NCBI GenBank assembly: GCA_003117195.1
Contig: BDSI01000208.1
Coordinates: 62,001 to 126,000, forward strand
Reading direction: 5' to 3'
Length of the DNA stretch: 64,000 nucleotides
Source of the DNA: Eudorina sp. 2006-703-Eu-15
Lineage: Eukaryota > Chlorophyta > Chlorophyceae > Chlamydomonadales > Volvocaceae
A program made the translations under genes and the position numbers. Shown here in pieces: positions 24,100 through 34,182 of the stretch (the stretch's first letter is position 1; each line of letters begins with the position of its first letter). The notes beneath the pieces are model-generated. The model had not been told where the DNA came from. It was given only the letters and a program-made list of their open reading frames with translations, and made no database searches.

Positions 24100-26139
24100 T
24101 TACTCATCTTGCAGGTACGGCACCAACACCCACGTCAGCCCGGGGCGACCCTTCTCCGACTCGAAAACCTGCCTCTTCAGGTCGCTCTCCCAGAACGCCC
24201 GCATGCACTCCAGCGCCTCCTCCAGGCTCAGCCCGTTGACCGGCCTGCCCGGCAGCGTCGCCACCAGCCGGGGCAGCCCCCTGCAGCCGTACCACACGGC
24301 GCCCAGACCGCCCGCCGCCAGCTGCCCCTGCTCATCCGGCACCGGGAAGTACAGCTCCGGCCGCGGCTCCAGAACCTCCTGCGCGTCGCCCAGGCGATGG
24401 AAGTTGGAGGCCAAGCGGGTCAGTGCGGGGTGCGCGTAATCAGCGAGCTCAGCCTCTCGGTACTGTTGCACGCGGGCCGCGAGTCTGTCGCTGTCGTTAT
24501 CGTCGTTCGTCATGACCACGCCGTTCTGCCGCAGCACCTCCTGCAGCAGGTGGACGTACCGGACGGACGCGTCACCGCCGCCGACGAAGGCCTTGAGGTG
24601 GATGCGTTTCGAGCGGCGCCAGTCTTTGCCCTCCGTTGAGTGGATGGTGAGCAGCGGCGGCGGCGACGGCAGCGGTCGCGCCGGCAGTGGCGCGGTCGGT
24701 GGCGCCGGCGGCGGTGTCGTGCCGCTGTCGGCGTGCCGGTGCCCATCGCTGCCGCCATCGCCGGGGCTGCCGCTGGCACTGCTGCTACCGATGCTACCGC
24801 TAATACGGCTGTTGCCGCTGCAGCCGCTGCTTCCGCTGATGCCGAGGTCGCGGATGGACGCGGCCAGCAGGTCTCCCTCCTCCGTGCCCTTGCCGACATC
24901 ACTGCAATGGTTATTATTATTATCATTATTACTGCCGCTGGCGCCGCTGCTGCTGCACTGCTGGTAGCTGCTGCCGCCGGCTTCGGTCATGTCGCCGCCG
25001 CCGCTGCCGCAGGAGGTGCGCCGGACCCGCCCTGGAGCGGCCGCATTACTACTCGGCGGTATCAGCCCCTCTCGAAGGATGAAACGCACCATGGACTGCA
25101 GCGCCTGCTCGAGCTCCTCCTGCACGGGGTGCTGCCCAGTAGCGGCCGCCGGCGTGCGGCGCTCCGCGTCAGGGCCCGCGTGTGCGGCCCCGGCGGCGCT
25201 GCCGCCGCCGTCGGCGGCGGCGGCAGCCCGCCGGCCGTCGTCGACCCGGCCCGGCGGCCCGGCGGCCAGCAGCTCCGGCAGCGCACACGCGGCCCACTTG
25301 GCCACTGCCAGGATGGTGGACCTCACACGACGGTCAACGGCGGCTGAGAAACTGGCGGTCGACGCCTCGCGGATGACCAGGTGTGCATCATTGACGCGCA
25401 TCGGTGGCCTGCTGTTGTCGTTGGAGCCACTTGCAGAACCGTGCCGCTGCTGTTGCTGCTGTTGCTGTTGTTGTTGTTGGTGTTGCCGTGGCTGTTCTCC
25501 TGGCTGTTGCCGTGGCTGATGTCCTTGCTGATGCCGTGGCTGTTGTCCTGGCTGACGCCGTGGCTGTTGTCGTGGCTGATGCCGTGGCTGTTGACCTGGC
25601 TGTTGACCTGGCCGTGGTCGTGTCTGCTGCCTTGGCTGCTGCCCTTGTTGCAGCGGGCGCACGTCGATGCCTTCGGGGTCAGGGACCTTGTATACATATC
25701 CCGACAAGTCCACTTCGTGCTTGAAGACATCACTGTATGTGTCCTCGTGGAATAGCACCTGGAGCTGCCAGGAGCGAATAGGGGCCCTTGAAGGCGGCGC
25801 GGGGCCGTCGGCGGCGGCACCGGCACCGGCACCGGCGCGGGCCCCTGCGCCGGGCTGTCCTGTGGGCGGCCGCCGCCGACGGCCGGTTGCTGCAAGCTGC
25901 CACTGCGGGTGCGAAGGCTGCTCCAGGGAAGGCCCGCCTTGGCGCACGTTTGCGGCTGGAGCATTTGAGGTGCTTGAATTTTGAGGTGCTGGGGATGCGT
26001 TCGGCAGTGGGGCTTTCCTGGACTTCGTGGATGACCGACCCGGCGGGTCGTCGTTGTCGTCGTCGTTTCCGGCGCCGCTGGCCGCGGGGAGCTCGGGCTC
26101 TTCCGTTGTAGGGTCCGCGAGAGCTGAGAAACGGTTCAT
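24100..26139 (-). CDS. Unrecognised protein, member B of a two-gene paralogous family
   Basis: Intronless, 679 residues from the ATG at 26139 (Met-Asn-Arg-Phe-Ser-Ala-Leu); the frame is open further upstream to 26325 but that part looks non-coding. It shares four ordered blocks with the gene at 17367-19250: RSWQLQVLFHEDTYSDVF with VDLSGYVYK, DAHLVIREAS with DRRVRSTILAV, LEQALQSMVRFILRE, and the C-terminal block from KRIHLKAFVGG to LTWVLVPYL. The linkers differ. Here a QPRQQPGQ-like peptide repeat and poly-Gln (DNA about 25440-25640) replace the Gly/Arg tract. The last conserved block is nearly identical at the DNA level to member A (24172-24385 versus 17453-17665). No known family was recognised; the location and role are unknown. 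Confidence 0.75.
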   Translation of the reverse strand: MNRFSALADPTTEEPELPAASGAGNDDDNDDPPGRSSTKSRKAPLPNASPAPQNSSTSNAPAANVRQGGPSLEQPSHPQWQLAATGRRRRPPTGQPGAGARAGAGAGAAADGPAPPSRAPIRSWQLQVLFHEDTYSDVFKHEVDLSGYVYKVPDPEGIDVRPLQQGQQPRQQTRPRPGQQPGQQPRHQPRQQPRRQPGQQPRHQQGHQPRQQPGEQPRQHQQQQQQQQQQQRHGSASGSNDNSRPPMRVNDAHLVIREASTASFSAAVDRRVRSTILAVAKWAACALPELLAAGPPGRVDDGRRAAAAADGGGSAAGAAHAGPDAERRTPAAATGQHPVQEELEQALQSMVRFILREGLIPPSSNAAAPGRVRRTSCGSGGGDMTEAGGSSYQQCSSSGASGSNNDNNNNHCSDVGKGTEEGDLLAASIRDLGISGSSGCSGNSRISGSIGSSSASGSPGDGGSDGHRHADSGTTPPPAPPTAPLPARPLPSPPPLLTIHSTEGKDWRRSKRIHLKAFVGGGDASVRYVHLLQEVLRQNGVVMTNDDNDSDRLAARVQQYREAELADYAHPALTRLASNFHRLGDAQEVLEPRPELYFPVPDEQGQLAAGGLGAVWYGCRGLPRLVATLPGRPVNGLSLEEALECMRAFWESDLKRQVFESEKGRPGLTWVLVPYLQDE
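25440..25640 (-). repeat. Trinucleotide and 24-bp tandem repeat encoding poly-Gln and QPRQQPGQ-like units
   Basis: A CTG/TTG run is followed by about seven 24-bp units of the type TGGCTGTTGTCCTGGCTGAC plus ACCG/GCCG. It lies inside coding sequence of family member B and is absent from member A. Confidence 0.75.
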
Positions 26140-27550
26140 AGGTAGTAATTGTATTGACAAGACTGAACGGACTTGTAACTGGGTTCTGTAACTTCTGGTG
26201 GCAAGGAAAATGAACAGATGGCGGCAAGGGGGGGGACAAGCGCACTCAATCGAGGAACGCCTGGCGTGCAAATAGACGGTCCACAACAATTGGTTTGGTA
26301 TTAAAGTCATTACATGGTGGAACAAAGCCGGGAATGAGAGGCATGACGTGAACGGACGTCAGTTAGGACGGAGACCGATTGAGAAACTTCATGCTCACCT
26401 TATCGCTTACTGTCTACGGATTATTCAATATGATTCTTACTGTCTATAAAATCAATAACGTCCCAATTCTTGTTAATGATAAGGACAAGGTACGCTTCAA
26501 TCATGCGAGACACGTATCTTTCGAAATGTGGGCGAGTAAATATGTATTTAATGCAGAAATTCGATATTGTTTACAAATAATGGTCGAAAGTATCTAAGTT
26601 GTATACTACTCCTCACGGGTGACAGGCCTTGGATCCTGTTGGAAACTGCGAATGGGCCCCGTCAGTCGCGACGGAAGAGATGATGATCTTGGACAGCGCG
26701 GCAATTCACCGCGAATACTTATTAACTAAAATCATAGTCGTGGGAGGCTTACCAATCATGCAGGCCAGAAAATCATGCAACCGTCTCGTCAAGTAGAGTT
26801 ATGATATAATCAGCGATCACAGTACGTCCAAGAGAAGGGATGATAATCTTTCCCTCTGTCCTCTGAAAACTGCAGTAGGCCCGGTAGGGCCGCGGTCTGG
26901 GCCTAATTAAGACTCCGCGTGACCGCCGGGACCGGCCGCAAAGGGTGTTACGTCGACGTGCGTTGTGCGTGATATAAGTATACGTAAACATCACATGCAA
27001 CCCACATAGTCAAATGCGTCAACATATGTAGCTCATCCTTGGATGCGAACACGGATGGCGAAATGCTTCCGGCCGACCCCCCTACCTGACAGCTACCAGC
27101 GTCACTGCTCCATCCGTCCTCCCGACCCCGTAAACCGCTGTACACGGCCAGACCGGTCACACCCACGTTCACGCGTGCCGCCTTTCGGCGGCAAGGCGCC
27201 CGGTCCGCCAGGTCCGATAGCACCAGCGCCACAATCGCCGTCGGACAGACCCCCGCCCCGCCCATCCCGCATCATGAGACACGCGCCCTCCGGTCGCTGA
27301 CACCCAGTCACCGCCCTCCGACCGCGCTCATTTGCATGGCCGCAAGATGGCGCCCTGGGTCCGCGGGACGTGGCCTGCAAAGCCAGTCATCTCGGCAGAT
27401 CCCCAACCAATGTTCTTTGCACGTTGCATTGCGTGCGTGCGCCGGACCTAACTATCGCGCTTCACGCATGCTGGCTGCCGGCTGCCGGGTCGCGGTGCCG
27501 CCACGAGACGCGCCGCCCGTCGGCCCCGTTGCCCCCGCCGGCCAGGACGC
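26140..27550. other. Intergenic region with an AT-rich island at about 26370-26600
   Basis: This contains the 5' flank of family member B and the 3' flank of POP-A. About 26370-26600 is strikingly AT-rich for this GC-rich window and open for 72 codons on the plus strand, but matches nothing I recognise. No gene is called here. Confidence 0.4.
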
Positions 27551-30145
27551 TCACGGCTTCGGCCCCGGCCTCGGCCTCGGCGCCGGCTTCGGCTTCGGAG
27601 CCGGCGTGGAAACCGGCTTCGGAGCTGGCCTTGGCGTCGCAGCTGGCGGCTTCGGAGCCGGTGCAGGTTTGCCGGCTCCCGCGGCCGCCGCCGCCTCGTC
27701 CACCGCCCTCTTGAGCTCCCTCAACAGGAACGCCACCCGCATCGCCCGATCCGCCAGCTTGCCGCTGGCGCCACTGGCGGCGAAGTGGCCGCCGGCGTCC
27801 AGCTCCGTGAGCAACATCACGGGGCCGCTGCTGGTGGTGGTGGTGGTGGTGGTGCTGCTGCCGCCGCCAGCGGAGGAGCTGTTATTGGCGGCGGCGGCCG
27901 CCATCGCCGCCCGCAGCCGCGCCACGAACTTCGCTGGACCCCAGTACGGCACCCGGGGGTCGTTGATGCTGCACGTGACGATCAGCGCGGGGGTCTTGGT
28001 CGCCAGCGGCGCGACATTGTCGTACGGGGAGTACGACAGGATGTAGTCGTAGTCCGCCTGTCAAGGGCAGGGGGCACGGGACACGGAAACAGAACCATTC
28101 AAAACTTGATTATAAACAGCGCAAGTCCACACCCGAAACCCCGCACCGAAATCAAAAACGTTCAGACCCGAATCCAAAACCCGAAACCCGAGACCTAACC
28201 CTGGCGCAATCCGTCCCCGCGGTACCGTCTGGATGCAACACTCTTCCATACCTGGTACGTGTACGGATCGCCCCACTCGGATCGCTCTTGTATGGTCAGC
28301 GGCAGGGAGGGGTCCGTCATGGCCCCCAGCACGTCAACGAACGGGACGTCCAGGATGGCGGCGCGGAAGGTGCCGGGCGGGGTACGCTCCAGGGCCATGC
28401 CCATCGCCAGGCCGCCTGCGGGGAGGGGGAGGGAGAGGGGGAGGTCGGGCAGGTGGGTGGAGCTGAGGTACGGTCGGTGTGCGGGGCGGGAAGGGGTCAG
28501 GGGGTGACCCGTGGGACGGTTGGCTGCGGGGTGGCTGGGAGCGAGCTGGGACGCACAAATGGAACCGGAATACGCACTCGCATAGCTCGCCACAGGCGAA
28601 TGACTCGAGATCGTAACACACACACGACCTTGGCGCACGTTTTTTGTAGTTGTCGCCGTACAAGACTGTACGAATGTTGTCGTGCACACGTGGTCGTACA
28701 CTCACCCGCCGACCGGCCCCATACCGCCACCGCGTCCGGCCTGGCCAGCCCCTTGTCCACCAGCATCCGCACCGCGGCCGCGATGTCCTCCTCCGTGTTG
28801 ATCTTCTTGAACCTCTTGCCGTCCACGTGCCAGTGCGACCCCAACTCGCCGCCGCCCCGTACATGAGCCAACACCATCAGGCACGGACCCACGGCCTCCG
28901 CCGCCGCGGCGGCGGCGGCGCCGTCGCCGTCGGCCTTTGCCTTCGCCGCCGCCGCGTCCGCCGCCGCCCCGGTGCCGCCGTCCAACATGGCCAGGTCACC
29001 CGGGATGAAGTCCGGCAGCAACTTCCTGCCGTACGCGCCGTACGCTTGCAGGATGACGGGCAACGGCCGCCCGGTGGTGAGCGGCCAGGCGTCGGTACGG
29101 CATGCAACGGTGACGGGGACCTTTGTTCCGTCGTACGACGTGGCCCACAGCGTCTGACTCATGTACTGCCCCGCCGTGTAGTATTCGACCCGCTCAACCT
29201 GTACGAAGGCAGCGCCTCTAGGTCATTATACAGTACTTGACTAATTGTAGTGTGCGGCCTCTAGCGCCAATACGGCAAGGTCAGTAGTACGGTATCTCCT
29301 GCCGCACCGAGCCGGCCTCTTCGTCCACAAGTCCCATCGCCCCGCGTGTTCCGCCGCTCACCTGGCCGACGTATATGAAATATACTTTATGTGTGCTGTC
29401 GTCCCAGCTCACCCACCTCGCGGACGTAGGCCTTCTTCGCCGGCAGGTCCACGTCCACAGTCGTGGATGGGGTGGTCATGCTGCTGTACGACAACCGGAT
29501 GTACGGCAAGAACCCCGGCCAGCAGCTGTGGTCCAGGAGCACGCTGGAGATCCTCTCCTGTGTGACGACCGCGGTGGAGTTGGCGGCGGCCGAGGTGGTG
29601 TTGGCGGCGGCGGTGGTGGTGTTGGCGGCGGCGGAGGGAACCGGTTGGTAGGCCCAGATGCGCGTGAGCGTGCCGGTGCCGCCGGGCTTGATTGTCGTAA
29701 GGTCGTACACCTGGATGTACGACGCCATATCCTCCAGGAAGAGCACGACGAGGTAGCCCGCGGGCTTGGCGGCGGTGCTGCGGCGGCTGGAGTTCGCGGC
29801 GCAGCCTCCGACAACGGCGAGGTCGTTGACCTGGCGGCCCGGGGCGCCTGCGACCAGCACCTGGGTCCGGGGGGTGCGGGTGTGAAAGTGGGCCATAACG
29901 CCGTGCAGCGTTTGTGCAGCGTTTGTGCAGCGTCTGTGCAGCGTTTTATGGTCGGGAATGGTTGGGAGATTATGGCAACGGGGAGCGGGTCACAGCGGTC
30001 GCGCGGGTTGGGGACTTGGCGTAGAGGGATGGCGACGCCAGAGGCTATAAGACTGATGACGTGTTTGATGTGTGCTTCTGCAGGATATAATATACAATAT
30101 CCTTATATAGTGTATATATTGTATATATATGTATGTATCCTGTGT

Positions 30146-30228
<83 letters not shown>

Positions 30229-33200
30229 CAGGAAGTCGTGTACGGGAAACCCGCATATCAGCTGTACGGCAAGTACCTGCTTACCCGACAGCCCTTCAAG
30301 TCGCCGCCCGTCACGGCGCAGACGAAGCCGTCGGGGTACTTGTCGGAATCCATCAGTACGGCAAACGTCTCGCTACCGTTGCTGTGGCTGTACAGGTGGT
30401 CCGCGCGCAGCACGTCGAACGCGGACGACTCCGGCGCCACCACGACCCACGGGTCATTGCCGTACAGTGTCACCCCTTTGGGCACGCCGCGCGTGGGCTG
30501 CTTCACGGGACGGGTGGAACCGCCGGAGGAGGGCAGGGTGAGGGCCAGCAGCGTGGAGTAGCCCTGCGGAGGGAGCCGGCAGCCGGGTGGGGCCGGGCGG
30601 AGTCAGTCATCAGGAAGCACGCGGGAAGGGGGAAGCAGGACGGGGCCGTCCAACAGCAGGGAACACGTTTGAGCAGATGGACCCAGTGGGCGTATCGAGT
30701 GTAGAAATCATGAAGCCATTAACATTCATCCATTCATTCATGAAGCCATTAGGCAAGGCCGATATCACCAGCTTCGATTTCAACTGCCATGTGCGTGGAG
30801 ACTGGAACGTCCCAGGACGCACCCCTCACACCACGACCTTCGATGTTGACCGGTGGCATGTGGTAAGTCCCAGGACACACCCCTCAGCGACCACGACACT
30901 CCCGCACTCCCAGGGGACGCCCGCCACTCCATCCACAGCCCGTCTCCTGGATTGATTGCTTCTGCAGGCTCCATCGTGCTCCTTTCCTTCGCTCACTCCT
31001 TCATTGCCCGCTCCCATCTCAGATTGATGTTCGCCAATGCAGGCTCCGGACCCTCTGACATATCAGCCCCAGCCCGCCGCTCCCGTTGCTCCCGCGCCTC
31101 CCAACCCAGCCCAACCCACAGCTCCCCTCCCCCCCCCATTTCCTCCCGACCCTCCCGGCCCAGCCCACAGCCCCCCTCCCTCTCGCAACGGGGTCACACT
31201 CACATCGGCCTTCCCCTCCCCTCCCAGCCCATCCCACAGCCGCCCTCTCCCCCATTTCCTCCCGCGCCTACCGACCCAGCCCACCCACCAGCCGCCCTCT
31301 CTCCCGCCCCCCGGGACACACTCACATCGGCCTTCCGGAAGAGCATCAGGAAGGCGCCACAGGAGGTGTGGCCCGCCAGCTCCAAAACCGCACCCGAGGT
31401 GTCGTCCTGTGTGCACAAACGGTACGACATGAGCACAAACGCATTACAACCGATCCCGCCATGACTCATGCCGAGAAGCACACACCGTAATGCGTTTGGA
31501 ACACGCCGTAAGCTGGTAGGGGTACCGGGCGGTTCCCCCGGTTCCCCCACGACACGTTTCTTGGTCAGTCCGACCCCGCGTTAGCTCATCTACCCATCTA
31601 CCACCACCGTATGTCTACCTCCTACATTACCACTCAGCTACCCTACCAGCCAGCTGCTCCACCTACCACCTACCCTCAGTAACACCTCGGGGTCCTGCCG
31701 CGCCGCGGCCGCGTCCGAGTCGACCAGCTTGCAGCGCACCAGCTTGTACGCCTCGTGGGTCTGGGGGGTCTGGGGCGGGGTGTTGCGGGGGAGGGCGTGC
31801 GTACGTGGCGGGAAAGTAGGGGGGGGGGCAAAGGGCTCGAGGGGCAGGGGCGCGGAATCGAGTCCTCCCACCTCCCGGGCACGTATGGACATATATTCAA
31901 TCCTGCGCAACTCCGCTACTCCCCTCCTCCCAAACATCCGCGCCCCCCCTCCCTTTCATATCCCAGCCCACCAGCAGCAGGGCGAACACGGCGGAGCTGT
32001 CGGCGGCCCACTCGACCGTGGCGTCGCAGTTGGGCATGCCACCCAGGTCCCCAGCTCTTCTGGGAGGCGAAGCACCTGCGGGGGGAGGTGCGGCGTGCGG
32101 GTATGGGACTATGGGTGCGGGTGTGGGTGCGGGTGTGGGTGCGGGTGTCAGAGGGAATCTCAGCGGGGCGTGTCGGCTTGTATATGTCTCGCGTGTCGGA
32201 GACGATTCCACGCGGTAGCACTCATCCAATCACTCACGCTTGCTGCATCCAACCATACAACAAGCCGCGCGCCCCTCCCCCAGCAGGGCCCTTCCCCGGA
32301 TCTGTCCTACCGACGAAGGGCACTCGGCGGCCGGTGGCGATCTCGTGTACGACAACTTCGTACTCCTCGTTGCCAACCGTGTCCACCGTGAAAGCCACGT
32401 AGCGGCCGTCGGGGGAGGGCTGCGCCCACCGTGGGCGTGTGTGTATGGCCCGGGGGGGGGGAGACGGGGCGGGGTGACGGACGGGCGGGTGGGTGGAGGG
32501 AGGAGACCCCAGGGCGGCACCGGGATGCGGGGATTAGGAGGCGGCCGTGTCAAATTGCAGAACCAAAAGAGAATGTGGTTAAACTAGCGTCTGATGAAAC
32601 TCGGGTTGACCCCAAGACTTGGTCTCATTTTCAACGTGCATGTGACGGCTTCGTCCTAGGTTCGCTTTGGCGTGTCACTGTTTTGGAACAACCCGCTCAT
32701 GGCATGGCGCTTCAAGGGCACGGCGCTCTGCTCGCAGCCCTAAGCACGGCGGCACACGGAATCGTCATCTTCAATCTGCCTTGTGCCATGTATGGCGGCC
32801 GTCGTACCCCGTCAGATTCCCCAGCGCCAGAATAGATCCTGGGCGGCTCCGGAACCCGGGACCACGGCTGACGCTGCGGCTCCGCGTCCCATGTCTCTGG
32901 CCCCGCACGCCTCATACGGTAACATCGGTAACCCTGACCTTGATATCCCCAACGTCGTAGTACGAATAGCCCTTCGCGAGGAGGTTCACGTCCAGGACGA
33001 CTTGCTCCGAAGCCTTCAGGTCCGGGCCGTAGTACAGCGGTCCCGTAGGCCCCGGGCCTGCAGTGGGCCCGCAGCGGAAACGGAGGGGCCTCGTCCGTCG
33101 TCCCCCGTGCTACGGCTGACCGGAACACGTCGAGGTAGGGGCTGGCTTCGTGGGGCCGTCAGATCGGGTGCCACACAGCGGAGAAGGGGTGATGCGATCT

Positions 33201-34182
33201 GCTTGCCTGAGGGCGAGCCCGAGTGCTTACTCAATCGATGTGCAAGGTACGACGCATATGCGTACGGCACGGTACAACACTCACCCTGTAGCTTGGTGAG
33301 GGCCGGGCGGCGTGTGTACACATAGTAGTCTTGCCCAGGGCCGCGCCGATTGCCGTACCAGTACGCTAGATCGGCAGAAGGCGTGTACGGCGCGACCTCG
33401 AGGCGGGGCACCCTGCTGTCCATGTCGTACAAGATACGCTTTTCGAACTGCGGCAAGAAAAGTGCGGTGAATGGTGAACGGTGGGGGCTCAGGGTTGTAG
33501 TCAGGCTTGAAATTGGCTCCTAGCCGAGCTAGTGAAAAGGCCATGGCAGTGGCCTGCAGTGGTTAGGAGCCTGCGGAGCCCGAAACCGGCCTGCAACTGC
33601 TGCAGGAGGCTGGGCGCGGCCACAGAAACGGAATGGTTTACTTCTCAACCATTTTATAAATGTAACACCCCAACTTGCGCGTGCAATGGAAGTCAACACC
33701 CCGAAGCGATCACACGTTGGTATCGGAGCAACCAAAATTTCCCGCGTACCCCACTGTTTGCTTCCAGGATCTTCTTTGCATACTCATTTTCATCCGTGAG
33801 ATATTTCAATATCTCAGGGTTTTTCTGGTCCTTGGGCCTGTCGTCACGCAGCCTGCGAGGCCGCCAGGTCAACAGCTCATGGATAGATGCAACTCCGGCG
33901 CAAATTCTAACTAAGGAAGTCATCTTGTGATGCTTCCGAAATTTGCCATAATTTTTCCTTTCTCATCCTAAAAACGCACCAGTCATACGGGTCGTTGCGT
34001 TTCGTGCCATTTGGAGTTACCACCTCATGCGGCCTTGCCGGTGCATAAGGGGGAATCAGAATTGTTTGTGATTGCGCTTCTGCTGCCCATCTCGTTGACT
34101 TTTGTGGATTGACCACAGCGCAACAGATTGCTAAAGCGATTATCGCAATCGGCTTGACCCGGTCAATAAATGGGATCACCAT
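27551..34182 (-). CDS. Oligopeptidase B-like serine peptidase (S9A), copy POP-A
   Basis: Predicted to cleave short peptides, probably after basic residues. Exons: 34182-33980, 33852-33750, 33447-33285, 33057-32939, 32419-32311, 32075-31972, 31760-31674, 31406-31326, 30563-30285, 29860-29417, 29198-28706, 28415-28252, 28057-27551. All are in phase; 951 residues. The N-terminus starts MVIPFIDRVKPIAIIALAICC, a hydrophobic signal-peptide or anchor-like segment. The family entry motif follows (PHEVVTPNGTKRNDPYDW, then LRDDRPKD), then the beta-propeller, then the alpha/beta hydrolase domain with Ser727 in GRSAGG, Asp816 in INDPRVPYWG and His874 in DAGGHF. The C-terminus ends in a Pro/Lys/Ala-rich tail missing from POP-B. 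Inverted duplicate of the gene at 42387-50955. Confidence 0.92.
28165..29207 (-). repeat. Near-identical 1.04-kb tract shared with POP-B (inverted copy of 48611-49649)
   Basis: This spans the end of intron 10, exon 11, intron 11, exon 12 and the first 87 bp of intron 12. Intron sequence is as similar as exon sequence; I noticed only a handful of substitutions. Outside these limits the introns of the two copies diverge. Confidence 0.8.
30150..30227. repeat. (TA)39 microsatellite in POP-A intron 9
   Basis: An uninterrupted TA run of 78 bp, preceded by further TATA-rich sequence from about 30085. The corresponding intron of POP-B (47158-47465) has no TA run. Confidence 0.95.
30717..30742 (+). 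repeat. (CATT)n-type tail in POP-A intron 8
   Basis: CATTAACATTCATCCATTCA followed by TTCATG, resembling the tails at 23124 and 23402 but with TTAAC in place of TGTAAC. It is on the strand opposite to the host gene. Confidence 0.3.
31193..31340 (-). repeat. Tandem duplication carrying a copy of the exon 8 splice donor (POP-A intron 8)
   Basis: The sequence around the true donor (GGAAGGCCGAT|GTGAGTGTG, GT at 31325-31324) recurs 122 bp further into the intron (plus-strand CTCACATCGG at 31199-31208 versus 31321-31330). It is embedded in longer CCCAGCCCAC/CATTTCCTCCC repeats that extend to about 31080. The copy keeps a full consensus donor. Confidence 0.75.

Noticed and set aside
26140..26325. 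N-terminal extension of family member B
   Set aside because: The frame is open to 26325, but the composition is unlike the rest and member A has nothing similar. The ATG at 26139 opens the protein-like sequence.
31436..31498. 11-bp inverted repeat AAACGCATTAC / GTAATGCGTTT in POP-A intron 7
   Set aside because: The perfect arms are short and the loop is about 40 bases; there is no sign of a structured RNA or element ends beyond this.
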